Shown: one piece after another, positions 55,107 through 63,559 of the stretch | Layout of the letters: each line of letters begins with the position of its first letter | How positions within the stretch are numbered: position 1 is the first letter of the stretch | Virus record (IMG/VR): IMGVR_UViG_3300008108_000087 | Span: 17,529 to 81,528 of that record | Source of the DNA: a virus | Strand: one strand, 5' to 3' | DNA: 64,000 bases | Program-made: the position numbers and the translations under genes | The notes under the pieces: generated by a model | The model's input: the letters and a program-made list of their open reading frames with translations, nothing else | What the model was told of the DNA's origin: nothing | Databases searched by the model: none

Positions 55107-58100
55107 TATTTACTAGGTTTTAAAAAATTTAATTTGGTTGCTCCTGCAGCACCTTTTATTGCGTGTACTTTTTCAAGTATTTCAATTTCTTGGCCACTTA
55201 ATGTTCCAGTATAGCTGAAATCAAATGGTTTTATTTCTTTTTTAAGCTTAGCCTCTTTGTATTTAAATTTCTTAATATCCGAATCAGATTTATTGTTCTT
55301 AATAAATTTCTCAACTCTCTTTTCTATTCTGTTTAATGCATTTTGATCAAAATACTTTGTGTCTTTTGAATCGTCATATAGTTTTCTAATAACAGAAACT
55401 TTGTCTTTTATTATAAATGCTAATATCTTTTTATAAGCAGTATCATCAAAAGATGGTAAGTTAAAATTAATTGTATTATCTAAATCAGTTGTGAAGATTG
55501 AGTGCTTGTCTTTTATAAGGTTTATCGCTTCATCATATTGTGTATAAAACTTAGTATAATCAAAATTTGCTAATGTTGCAACAGTGGTTTCTTTTTTATC
55601 AAATCTGCCGTCTTTACCATTGGTTTTCATTATAAAATTAACCCTATCAATTAAATCAATAAGTTTGTTTCTATTTTCTTCTAAATCTTTAGTTGCTTTT
55701 TCGTCTCTTATTTTATTTAAAAACTCGGTTATTGTTGTTTTGATATATGCATCAATTATTTCTCTAGATCTATCATACTTTGATGTTCCGGAATCAAATC
55801 CTAAATCTAAAACAACATTATGATCTGATGAACTAACTTTAGCAAGTAATTCTTTTTCTACTCTTCCATAAAGATTGGCAAAATCAACAAATTGTTTGTA
55901 TTCGCCCAATAAATTAACCTGTATTGTTGATGACAATGTATTTTGAACATCAATTTGATTAATTGTTCTATATGTTTGTGATATAAACATAGGTAAAAAT
56001 TCTTTACCATATGATTCTGTTAGTTTTGTATATGTGTTTTTGAAAGCACTAAAATAATCATTGGTTGATTTAAATAAATTTTGAATGACTTCTTTATAGG
56101 TCATTTTAGTTCCATTTTGTGATCCAATCCAAGTACCGTCTTTTTTAGTTTTATCTTCAGTTGGTAAACCAGCAACACCTGGTGTTTTAACGCCTCCGGT
56201 TAATTTTTCTAAGAAATCAACATTGAATCTCTGTAGTTTGTCTTGGTCAACAGTAGAATCGGCTCTATAATCATAAACCTCAGTATTTGCATAAAAGTTT
56301 GAACTTAAAGCATTTTGTAACTTGGCTACTGGCTCTTTAATACCTTGACCACCAATAAAGTTAACTTGTAATGTCACATCAGCAACCATTGGTTGTACAC
56401 CAATACCTTCTGGGTTTAAATCCCATGTGCTATTTTCATATGTAATGTTCATAGCCGTTATCACAATCTTTGAATGGTAAAAATCACCAATTCTTAAAAC
56501 ACAAACAGGTGGCGGGCCAAATGTTGTATTTCTAGCATCGACAACGGTTCCATTTATGTCTGTTCCTAATTGTTTAACTGGTATCGTGTCACCAGGTCTA
56601 ATACATTGATGTAAGAATGTTAATCTAGCGTTTAGTCCTTCTGGTGTCATTGAATGGAAAGCTGGATGAAAATATCTCAACTTTTCTTTTAGACTACCAA
56701 ATACAACAGGATCTGTTTCTTCTAATTTCTTAAAATAGAAACATTCAGAAAGAGCCTTCATTATAAGTTTCTTTACAACATCTAATGGTGGTTTTCTTTT
56801 TTTAGTTGTTGTAATTTCTGAAATATCTGTTTTGCCTGGGGTTATTGTTGTTTCTCCGGGGATAAATCTAGTTTTCTTTTCTGGTTCTGTTTTATTAACT
56901 TGTTCATAAGTTATTTTAACACTCGCAGATCTACAATAAAAAGTAATTGGAGCGTATTTTTTTAAACCAGTTTTATTTTTAATTTCTTTACCAGTGCAAT
57001 CATATGTTTCTGGTCCACTTGCTGTTGCTTTTTCACCCTTGTTAACAAAGTCAACAACCATTGATCCTTCAATATCCTCACCATATCCTAACTTTTTAAG
57101 ATCAATTGTTACCGTTTGATTGGTCTGTGCTGGATTAGCATTTAATTCATCAATTGTTTTATCCCATTTATATTCAGGTATTGTATTTGAATCTTTTGAA
57201 ATCGACTTTAATACATATTTTATCAAACTATCAGATCTTCTATGTGAAAGTTTAATATTGTATGAATCATCCGCAACAAATGATGTTGATGACTCAATAG
57301 TTAGTTTTATTTGTTTTATATTTTTCTTTTCTAATTCTGATTTAAGTGTTGCTGTTGCCCCACTTATTATACCAAAATTTGTTTGTAGTTGTGTAAAAGC
57401 TGTATCAATTAAACCCTTTTTCTCATTTATTAATGTTTGAATTGAAATCGTACCTCCACTTGTTGGATCTTCTGTTCCAAATATTACAAATCTATCTGCT
57501 TTGTTATCTTTTGTATCAACGGTTAAAATAGTATTAAGACCACTAGCTAATTGATTTTTAAAATTTTCTTTATCTTTAATATAATCACTATATACTGAAT
57601 CATATGATTGACTTTTAGCATCAATGTATATGTTGCTTTTAGGGCCTGGAATATCATTTGGAAAATAAATTATATTATCAGCTAATACTTGGCCAAGGGT
57701 ATTTCTACCATCCGCAGCTGGACTTTCAATAGGTTCTTCTCTTCCTGGTTTTACAGTCACTTCACCAGCAACGCTATTAAATTCAAGTGATGTTGTTGTG
57801 TCTTCTCTTCTAAAATTTTCATCTTTTCTATAATACTCAAGATAAGACATAATCAATTGAAGATCGGATGGATCTAATGTAATATATTTTCTAACTAAAG
57901 TATAAAAATCAACATCATAACATCCAGCAAAGAATGAATTTAAAAAGTTCTCAGCTTCTTCATCAGAAATTTCTTTAATTAATAAATTAAGAATACTCGG
58001 GTGGTCAACAACAACTTTAAAAGATATTGTACCTGTTCTTTCTGTATTCTGATATGTGTATATCGGTTCTGGTCTACCTAGAAAATTATTTTTATCCCAG

Positions 58101-59875
58101 TTAGCTGTATTAGTTTCGTTTACCTTTAAATCATATGGAGGAAACCACATAACACGGCCACCAGTAGCACCTCTTTCACATATAGGCAAATCATTAACAG
58201 TATATCCAAATTTGTTTGAAGTTTTCCATGCTAAATTCTCAATAGAAAACATATATTTTTTAGCTTTACCCTCTATACCGTCTATGTTAGTAGACCCAAC
58301 AAAAGATCTATTACCATTTGACATGGGGGCTATATTTAAATTCCATGGTGTACTCATAACACTGTCTTCGATTTTTCTAATCGTTCCAGTTTTTTTCATG
58401 GTATCTGTATAGTTCATATAAGCCCTATCCTTTGTCCAAACTCTACAATATTCTGTACCATCTTGTACCCCCGTTGCTTTATCAACATATGCAATTGCTG
58501 AACCTCTTGATATAAATTTTGTACCCTCTTTAAAAACTCTTGAAGTTTGATCAATAACATTTGCAACATGTGATCTTGATTCACCACCATTCTTTGGTAA
58601 TGAATTTAATAATTGTTGTGTTTTACCAAGTATTGAATCGTCTCTAAATTCCTGCTTTGTTGATAAGCTATCCTCAAGGATACCTCTCTCTGAAGAATAT
58701 TCCGTATTGTTGGCACCTAATCTATTTTTTGAATTAATACTAAACCATGTTAATTTTCCCGGAATTGAACCTCTTTCTGAAATATTTTTCTCATTAGAAA
58801 ATAACTCTGCAGCTTTTGAATCAAATTTATATGAAAGATAGTATGGGCTTAATACTTTATTTTGATTAAAATCTTCTAAAACATTTTTAATATCATCTCC
58901 TCTATCATCTCCGATATATGCTTTACCTTCTGGAGCTTCTCTACCTAATACTTTATTTATACCAGTAGCAACACTATCAACAAAATTGAATAGTTTACTT
59001 GTATTTTGTGATCTAGCTCTGGTTGTATAATTTGGTGCATAAGTTGAAAAAGATAAATTATCAAATAAAACATCTTTTTGACCATCACTCAAATATTCAA
59101 TCATTAAGTCTGATGGTTTTCTACTTGCCGCCGGTCTTCTTTGTATTCCTAATAATGAACCTAATACACCTGTAGCATCTTGAAATATTTTTCCTAATTC
59201 AGTTTTAGGTACTGGTCTGTTTACAACAGGGTTTGCTGGATTTGTTAAATAATCACCAGGTATTTCTGACCATGGAAATTCTATACCAGAAACTGTTTGT
59301 AAAAAATCTATTGCTTTGCCAGGTATAGTTTTTGCAACAGTAATCTTATAATTTTTTTCAATTAATCTTTCTCTACCTCTTATAATATTAATTGCAGATG
59401 AAAGATTACCATTAACGGCGTCTAATATTCTTGCTCTACCTTCTGTAGCTGTTTTTAAATTTTGCCTAATTCTAGATTGAACTGGACCGTCTGGTGATTC
59501 GGTTAAATGATAGTTGGCAAATTTTGCTAATGTCGATTCAAATTCGTAATTACCAGAATTTAAAGCCCCAATAAGACTTCTACCTAATATACCGTCAGCT
59601 ATTGGAAAATATGGATACAACCCTATATTACCTGCTGGGTCAATTAAAATTCTTGTATTTTCTAAAACCTCATATTGACTATTTTCAGGTCCAAATCTAT
59701 TACTACCATCTGTTGAAACTAATTGAGCAGCTCTAGATGTATCATCGTTTAATGTTACATCCCCTAAATCCCTATTGGCAATATTTCTGGTAGTTTGAAT
59801 AGAGTAGTTAGATGTGTTAAAAGTTTGTGGACCATTTGGCTTTTGTAGGGTCTTAGCTAATAACTCATCTCTAAG
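55106..59875 (-). CDS. Tube-cap/baseplate hub protein (gp48/gp54-like, OmpA-like part) without a canonical start
   Basis: About 1589 residues from the slippage site. The frame is open from 59920 to 55106 with no ATG, GTG or TTG before a TTG at 59620. The first ~85 codons upstream of that TTG read as normal protein (LRDELLAKTLQKPNGPQTFN), so the TTG is unlikely to be the start. A segment with Trp-Phe-Pro-Pro-Tyr-Asp and Phe-Leu-Gly-Arg-Pro-Glu-Pro-Ile-Tyr-Thr-Tyr (57.98-58.17 kb) matches the tube-initiator family. Residues coded at about 57.2-57.7 kb fit OmpA-like peptidoglycan-binding folds: Ile-Tyr-Phe-Pro-Asn-Asp, then Asn-Ile-Lys-Leu-Ser-His-Arg-Arg. A -1 frameshift from the tape measure gene at A AAA AAC is the best explanation. 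Confidence 0.8.
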   Translation of the reverse strand, partial: LRDELLAKTLQKPNGPQTFNTSNYSIQTTRNIANRDLGDVTLNDDTSRAAQLVSTDGSNRFGPENSQYEVLENTRILIDPAGNIGLYPYFPIADGILGRSLIGALNSGNYEFESTLAKFANYHLTESPDGPVQSRIRQNLKTATEGRARILDAVNGNLSSAINIIRGRERLIEKNYKITVAKTIPGKAIDFLQTVSGIEFPWSEIPGDYLTNPANPVVNRPVPKTELGKIFQDATGVLGSLLGIQRRPAASRKPSDLMIEYLSDGQKDVLFDNLSFSTYAPNYTTRARSQNTSKLFNFVDSVATGINKVLGREAPEGKAYIGDDRGDDIKNVLEDFNQNKVLSPYYLSYKFDSKAAELFSNEKNISERGSIPGKLTWFSINSKNRLGANNTEYSSERGILEDSLSTKQEFRDDSILGKTQQLLNSLPKNGGESRSHVANVIDQTSRVFKEGTKFISRGSAIAYVDKATGVQDGTEYCRVWTKDRAYMNYTDTMKKTGTIRKIEDSVMSTPWNLNIAPMSNGNRSFVGSTNIDGIEGKAKKYMFSIENLAWKTSNKFGYTVNDLPICERGATGGRVMWFPPYDLKVNETNTANWDKNNFLGRPEPIYTYQNTERTGTISFKVVVDHPSILNLLIKEISDEEAENFLNSFFAGCYDVDFYTLVRKYITLDPSDLQLIMSYLEYYRKDENFRREDTTTSLEFNSVAGEVTVKPGREEPIESPAADGRNTLGQVLADNIIYFPNDIPGPKSNIYIDAKSQSYDSVYSDYIKDKENFKNQLASGLNTILTVDTKDNKADRFVIFGTEDPTSGGTISIQTLINEKKGLIDTAFTQLQTNFGIISGATATLKSELEKKNIKQIKLTIESSTSFVADDSYNIKLSHRRSDSLIKYVLKSISKDSNTIPEYKWDKTIDELNANPAQTNQTVTIDLKKLGYGEDIEGSMVVDFVNKGEKATASGPETYDCTGKEIKNKTGLKKYAPITFYCRSASVKITYEQVNKTEPEKKTRFIPGETTITPGKTDISEITTTKKRKPPLDVVKKLIMKALSECFYFKKLEETDPVVFGSLKEKLRYFHPAFHSMTPEGLNARLTFLHQCIRPGDTIPVKQLGTDINGTVVDARNTTFGPPPVCVLRIGDFYHSKIVITAMNITYENSTWDLNPEGIGVQPMVADVTLQVNFIGGQGIKEPVAKLQNALSSNFYANTEVYDYRADSTVDQDKLQRFNVDFLEKLTGGVKTPGVAGLPTEDKTKKDGTWIGSQNGTKMTYKEVIQNLFKSTNDYFSAFKNTYTKLTESYGKEFLPMFISQTYRTINQIDVQNTLSSTIQVNLLGEYKQFVDFANLYGRVEKELLAKVSSSDHNVVLDLGFDSGTSKYDRSREIIDAYIKTTITEFLNKIRDEKATKDLEENRNKLIDLIDRVNFIMKTNGKDGRFDKKETTVATLANFDYTKFYTQYDEAINLIKDKHSIFTTDLDNTINFNLPSFDDTAYKKILAFIIKDKVSVIRKLYDDSKDTKYFDQNALNRIEKRVEKFIKNNKSDSDIKKFKYKEAKLKKEIKPFDFSYTGTLSGQEIEILEKVHAIKGAAGATKLNFLKPSK

Positions 59876-61716
59876 TTTTTTTGTAGAATATCTACAGAGC
59901 CTGTAAAACCTTTTAATCCCTCATAAGCATCTTTACCCTTCTCTATACCTCTTTCAATTAATTCTTTTGCTTTTTCTAGGACCTCAGTTGCTTTTTCTTG
60001 AATATTCAAATCTTTAGTTATGTCACTTAGTTTTGTTTCTAAATACTTAATTGTCTCTTGTACCTCTTTTGGCATTCCCCCTTTTACTTTATCGATTATT
60101 TTGTCTAAAGCTTCGCCAGCGGCTCCTGTAGCCTCGCCATATACTTGTTTCATTGTTTGTGCACTGTTATTTTGAGTAGGGTTAATTTTTTCAGTAAAAT
60201 CAACTGCCTTCTTCATTAAATTAGCGGCAGCATCTCCAGCTGGTCCACTTCTAACATCTTCCATTAATCTTAGATAAATGGCTGTCGCTACATTTAGTAT
60301 TTTGGTTGTTTCGTTAAATTGATTTCTAGCAATATCTATTGGTTTTTCGTCTGCTGCTTTTTTCTGTAAATCCTGTAATTCTGCTAATTGTTTATCTGTT
60401 AAATCACTTAAACTAACAAAACCATCTTTAACATTGGTTAACCCCATTTGTTGAACCATATTTTTAGGTATATCAAAACCAACTTTTCCATCTTTTATTG
60501 TTGCAATATTTGAAACAAATTCTCTTTGATCATCTGTTAATGATGGGAACATATTCAACTCGCTCATTGCTTCAAATTTAGCAGCACCTTTAACCGCCAT
60601 ATTTGTCAATTCACCCATTGAAATACCTAAAGCATCAGACATTGCTTTTGCTCTTCTTAAATTGGCGCCACTTACTTCAAATCTTCCTTGTTCTGCATTG
60701 TATGTTGCTAAACTTCTTGCTGCCCCAATAATGCTTGTTTGTAACGATTCAACATTATTTGTTGCGTCGTACATTAATTTAATTGGGTCTGCTAAATCAC
60801 CGACAGCACCACCAACAACTTGCAAATTAGCAGCTAAATTTATTGCACTTTCTGGATCATATAATTTATCAGCAACAGTAAAAATACTTTCCATATTTAT
60901 TTTTAAAGCTTGAGCCTCTTGAACCATTTTACCTAAACCAGCTATTCCGTTTTGGAATCCAAATGCATTTAATTTACCAAGTTGACTTATTAAAGTTTCT
61001 GATGTGGCTTTTGCACTAAGGCCTAGTTTTATTGATCTTAAACCAATTTGTTCAATAGATTTTGCCGCCCCATCAAGACCAATTCCAACATTTCTAAAAT
61101 TTTCAGCATTCTCTAATAATGTTTTTGAATTTTTTGTAAACGCTAATGATGCAACCATCCCATTTGATATGGTTTTATCACTGTAGGCCGCCATCCTTTC
61201 AGAATTAACCATTAAAGACTCAACGGCGCTTACTGTTTCATTTGTTGTAACACCAAATCGTTGAGCTTCAATCATAGCAAATCTGGTTGAATCCATCATT
61301 TCGGTAGCTATTCTACCAACATACCCACCAGATCCCCTTGTCTTTTCTAATAATTCAACATTTAATTTAGCAATATCACCTAGCAAGGCTTCACTTGTTG
61401 CAAGTCCAGCATCGAACATCCCAGATAATAACTCTAAAGGATTAAATGTTGCCATTCCCTTTACGGTATCAATTATTTTTTTACCTGTTTCTGTATTAAT
61501 CCTAGCTAAAGTCTGTGCTTGTTGATCTATAAAAGCAGCACCTAGTGCACTTGCAATAGTATTACCACCGCTTGTGGTTTTTGATGTTGATTTAGAGGCT
61601 TTAGCTGCTGTATCAGCAATTGCACTAGCGTGTTTTTCTGATGCTTTTTTTGCATCATCATCATCAATACCTAAACTTCTTAAAAAGTCGTAAAAATCTT
61701 TTTTTATGTCTGCCAT
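59857..61716 (-). CDS. Tape-measure-like tail protein
   Basis: A 619-residue mostly helical, Ala/Lys/Glu-rich protein, close in length to T4 gp29 (590). Residues 1-70 are charged and low in complexity (DDDDAKKASEKH). The middle is long amphipathic helices with Gly-Leu and Asn-Ile repeats. The C-terminal ~120 residues are coiled coil. It sits between the gp26-like/chaperone pair and the tube cap, the place of the tape measure in T4-type tails. It would set tail length inside the tube. It ends Asn-Leu-Glu-Met-Ser-Tyr, five codons after an in-frame A AAA AAC heptamer, so a fraction may continue into the 55106 ORF. Confidence 0.82.
   Translation of the reverse strand: MADIKKDFYDFLRSLGIDDDDAKKASEKHASAIADTAAKASKSTSKTTSGGNTIASALGAAFIDQQAQTLARINTETGKKIIDTVKGMATFNPLELLSGMFDAGLATSEALLGDIAKLNVELLEKTRGSGGYVGRIATEMMDSTRFAMIEAQRFGVTTNETVSAVESLMVNSERMAAYSDKTISNGMVASLAFTKNSKTLLENAENFRNVGIGLDGAAKSIEQIGLRSIKLGLSAKATSETLISQLGKLNAFGFQNGIAGLGKMVQEAQALKINMESIFTVADKLYDPESAINLAANLQVVGGAVGDLADPIKLMYDATNNVESLQTSIIGAARSLATYNAEQGRFEVSGANLRRAKAMSDALGISMGELTNMAVKGAAKFEAMSELNMFPSLTDDQREFVSNIATIKDGKVGFDIPKNMVQQMGLTNVKDGFVSLSDLTDKQLAELQDLQKKAADEKPIDIARNQFNETTKILNVATAIYLRLMEDVRSGPAGDAAANLMKKAVDFTEKINPTQNNSAQTMKQVYGEATGAAGEALDKIIDKVKGGMPKEVQETIKYLETKLSDITKDLNIQEKATEVLEKAKELIERGIEKGKDAYEGLKGFTGSVDILQKNLEMSY
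59875..59881 (-). other. A AAA AAC slippery heptamer at the tape measure / tube cap junction
   Basis: In the frame of gene 59857-61716 the codons read CAA AAA AAC, so the X XXY YYZ heptamer is correctly phased for -1 slippage. The next -1 codons (CTT AGA GAT GAG TTA) are those of the downstream ORF, and the 0-frame stop lies 15 bases later. A 6-base stem TGTAGA-TAT-TCTACA lies directly upstream (59882-59896). I see no strong downstream pseudoknot by eye. Confidence 0.65.
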
Positions 61717-61735
61717 ATTACTAGTGCTATAATAT

Positions 61736-61743
61736 TATAAATA
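61736..61743 (-). promoter_or_regulatory. TATTTATA box upstream of the tape measure gene
   Basis: Exact octamer 19 bases before the ATG, starting three bases after the stop of the small +1-frame ORF. Confidence 0.35.
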
Positions 61744-61746
61744 GTT

Positions 61747-61908
61747 TTATTCAGTTTTTTGTAATATAGCATTAATCATACTTGTTCTTTCGTGAATTGG
61801 TAGAATTAAGATATCTTGATAACTAAATCCTCTTGATACAAGAAATAGTATTGTTTCTATTTGACTTTTTTTATATTCCGTAGAAGGGACGAAAAAATTC
61901 CACCCCAA
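61747..61908 (-). CDS. Small +1-frame ORF: tail-assembly-chaperone extension or gp51-like protein
   Basis: 53 residues if started at the TTG at 61906-61908 (Met-Gly-Trp-Asn-Phe-Phe-Val-Pro-Ser-Thr-Glu-Tyr). It overlaps the last 38 bases of the gp26-like gene in the +1 (equal to -2) frame and ends just before the tape measure gene. The sequence Gly-Phe-Ser-Tyr-Gln-Asp-Ile-Leu-Ile-Leu-Pro-Ile-His-Glu-Arg reads as a real helical protein. Gene order (tube, gp26-like, this, tape measure) is that of tail-assembly-chaperone frameshift pairs and of T4 genes 26-51. Slippage at CCC TTC or the T6 run would give a C-terminal extension; a separate TTG start is possible. Confidence 0.7.
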   Translation of the reverse strand: MGWNFFVPSTEYKKSQIETILFLVSRGFSYQDILILPIHERTSMINAILQKTE

Positions 61909-62611
61909 AGTCAACCAAAACTGGGACCTTTTCTCCTGACGGGGCGATTACATCTACTATTAAGTCTAAACCTGGTTTATTTTCTGATACAAATTTTTTA
62001 AATTCTAACGAATCTTTAATTGGTAGATTTTGAATAAATTGATAAATAGCCATTTGATCTCTTTGACCTTCTACCGATTTTATCATCATTTCCAATCTTT
62101 TTGTATTAACAGGAGCAACGTTTGTGCCACTTGATTCTTTAATTAATTGTAATTCTTTTTCTTGTGTATTTGATAAAAACTTAAAAGTTACATTCTTTTT
62201 GGATACTGGAAGACTAAAAGTATATTCACCGTTAGCATCTGGTGTCAATTTAAAGTCTTTTACCTTTAAAACAGATAAATCTATTACAGTTTCAAATTGC
62301 TTTTTTGTTGCTGGGTCTGTAATTGTTACTGTATACTCAGTTCCAAATGCGGTATTTCTTAAAAATATTAATATTGCTTGTCTATCTTCTTCTACAATCT
62401 CATCAAAAGAAACATCTTTATCTAAAATTTTTCTTTTTAATAATTCATCCACAACTGTTTCGGATTGAATCAGGTTTGGTGACATTAAAATATTTTCATC
62501 TGATGCAGTTAAGTATGCAACTCTTAATGATTTTCTTCCGTTGGAATAATGTACACCTTGAGAAGGTAATTGAACAACATCATACGCAACCATTGGGTTA
62601 ATATTTTCCAT
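61871..62611 (-). CDS. gp26-like baseplate hub / tail assembly protein
   Basis: A 246-residue protein. Leu-Pro-Ser-Gln-Gly-Val-His-Tyr near residues 16-23, then VAYLTASDENILMSPNLI, matches the T4 base-plate (gp26-type) family. The C-terminus reads Phe-Phe-Arg-Pro-Phe-Tyr-Gly-Ile. It lies after the tail tube terminator and before the tape measure, where chaperones that load the tape measure are found. It probably acts in assembly, and part of it may be extended by frameshifting into the 61747-61908 ORF. Confidence 0.82.
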   Translation of the reverse strand: MENINPMVAYDVVQLPSQGVHYSNGRKSLRVAYLTASDENILMSPNLIQSETVVDELLKRKILDKDVSFDEIVEEDRQAILIFLRNTAFGTEYTVTITDPATKKQFETVIDLSVLKVKDFKLTPDANGEYTFSLPVSKKNVTFKFLSNTQEKELQLIKESSGTNVAPVNTKRLEMMIKSVEGQRDQMAIYQFIQNLPIKDSLEFKKFVSENKPGLDLIVDVIAPSGEKVPVLVDFGVEFFRPFYGI

Positions 62612-62720
62612 AATAGTATTGAATTCTTTTCTTTTAATATAACTATAAAATAATTAAAAATCAACAGTGTAAGGTTTCACGTGGAACACTTGTTACAAGT
62701 AATTGATAATCAGTTAAATA
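62612..62720. other. Intergenic A/T-rich leader containing a parS-like site
   Basis: The gap between the tail tube terminator and the gp26-like start. Besides the parS-like palindrome at 62673-62688 it holds only A/T-rich sequence with a TATTTTATA variant of the octamer near 62631-62650. Confidence 0.5.
62673..62688. promoter_or_regulatory. parS-like palindrome (CACGTG core)
   Basis: The 16 bases GGTTTCACGTGGAACA match the widespread ParB-binding parS form TGTTNCACGTGNAACA at every fixed position but the first. Imperfect AACA(A)GTGT arms flank it. It lies in noncoding DNA. No ParA/ParB gene is visible in this window, so a host ParB would be the reader if it is real. Confidence 0.5.
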
Positions 62721-62755
62721 AAAATCCCACATCCGTTTTTCACGAATATGGGATT
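62721..62755 (-). terminator. Terminator after the tail tube gene
   Basis: Long stem AATCCCATATTCG / CGGATGTGGGATT (13 pairs, some G-U) with an AT-rich loop, then TTTT on the minus strand. Confidence 0.9.
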
Positions 62756-62776
62756 ATAAATAAAACTATTTGAATA

Positions 62777-63265
62777 TTAGTAAACTTGGATACATCTATC
62801 CATTCTTAGTTCAGCATCGATTGAAGCTAAAGCATCTTCTGAATAGCTAAGATCACCAAAATTTAAACTTGTTAAGAAACAGCCTTCTAAAATCCACTTC
62901 TCAACAACAACCCCTGTTGGATCTAACATTTCAAGTTCTACGTTCTTTTTATATCCTGCAGCATAGCCCATTCTACCGGTTACGGATTCAGCATGAAGAC
63001 GGAACCATTCCATCAATGCTTGGGATGCAGATGGACCAATTGGATCTTTAAAAGTAACCTTAATTGGGTCCCAGGTAAATCTACCTGCTACATATGTTGA
63101 AGTATTTAAAAACGGAATTTCAGTTGAATTAATTTTAGCACTAGGACGGGATGTAGATGTTACATACCACTCGTTGATACCCAAAGATGATGGAAATCTT
63201 AGGATAAACCTATTTTTACGTTTCGGCTCATATGGAACCGGCATTTTCATTAATAAATCTGCCAT
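62777..63265 (-). CDS. Tail tube protein (gp19-like)
   Basis: A 162-residue protein that polymerises into the inner tube. The hallmarks are an N-terminal Pro-Val-Pro-Tyr-Glu-Pro-Lys-Arg-Lys-Asn-Arg-Phe strand, a central beta barrel with Pro-Ile-Lys-Val-Thr-Phe-Lys-Asp-Pro and a C-terminal Leu-Arg-Met-Asp-Arg-Cys-Ile. Length fits T4 gp19 (163). It follows the sheath gene after a terminator and has a TATTTATA box and AAGGAAAG upstream, as expected for a highly expressed structural unit. Confidence 0.95.
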   Translation of the reverse strand: MADLLMKMPVPYEPKRKNRFILRFPSSLGINEWYVTSTSRPSAKINSTEIPFLNTSTYVAGRFTWDPIKVTFKDPIGPSASQALMEWFRLHAESVTGRMGYAAGYKKNVELEMLDPTGVVVEKWILEGCFLTSLNFGDLSYSEDALASIDAELRMDRCIQVY

Positions 63266-63302
63266 TGTGTTTGTGTTATATTGTTTTGTTTATTTCTTTC
63301 CT

Positions 63303-63310
63303 TATAAATA
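63303..63310 (-). promoter_or_regulatory. TATTTATA box upstream of the tail tube gene
   Basis: Exact octamer followed by AAGGAAAG; 37 bases before the ATG, downstream of the sheath terminator. It is the clearest promoter candidate of the set because the unit must restart here. Confidence 0.45.
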
Positions 63311-63362
63311 TATCAATATTAGAAATAAATTTATTTTTCAAAATACTTGACTTTTTGGAAAA

Positions 63363-63510
63363 AAATCGTTAGCTTTTTGCTACTACGTTACTAAAATACT
63401 AATGTTCTAATATTACTATTTTACTTTATTCTAATATTTCTATGTTCTATTATTTCTAATGTACTGATTTTCAATGTACTAATATTCTTTAATTACTACT
63501 TTATACTAAT
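63363..63510. repeat. Degenerate A/T repeat between sheath and tube genes
   Basis: About 150 noncoding bases of loosely repeated TACTAAT, TTCTAAT and TACTAC words (roughly every 12-18 bases) in very A/T-rich DNA. No ORF or hairpin is seen in it. It may be a spaced binding array, a bent promoter region or simple drift. Confidence 0.4.
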
Positions 63511-63539
63511 AAAAAAGGGATGGTTAAAAACCACCCCTT
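63511..63539 (-). terminator. Terminator after the tail sheath gene
   Basis: Minus-strand stem AAGGGGTGGTT / AACCATCCCTT (one G-U) with a 3-base loop, followed by TTTT. It separates sheath and tube transcription. Confidence 0.92.
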
Positions 63540-63559
63540 GTTCAGTCAGATTCTGACTA

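Noticed and set aside
55106-59620. The tube-cap protein starting at the TTG at 59620.
   Set aside because: About 85 codons upstream in the same frame read as ordinary protein without stops, so the TTG is probably internal Leu.
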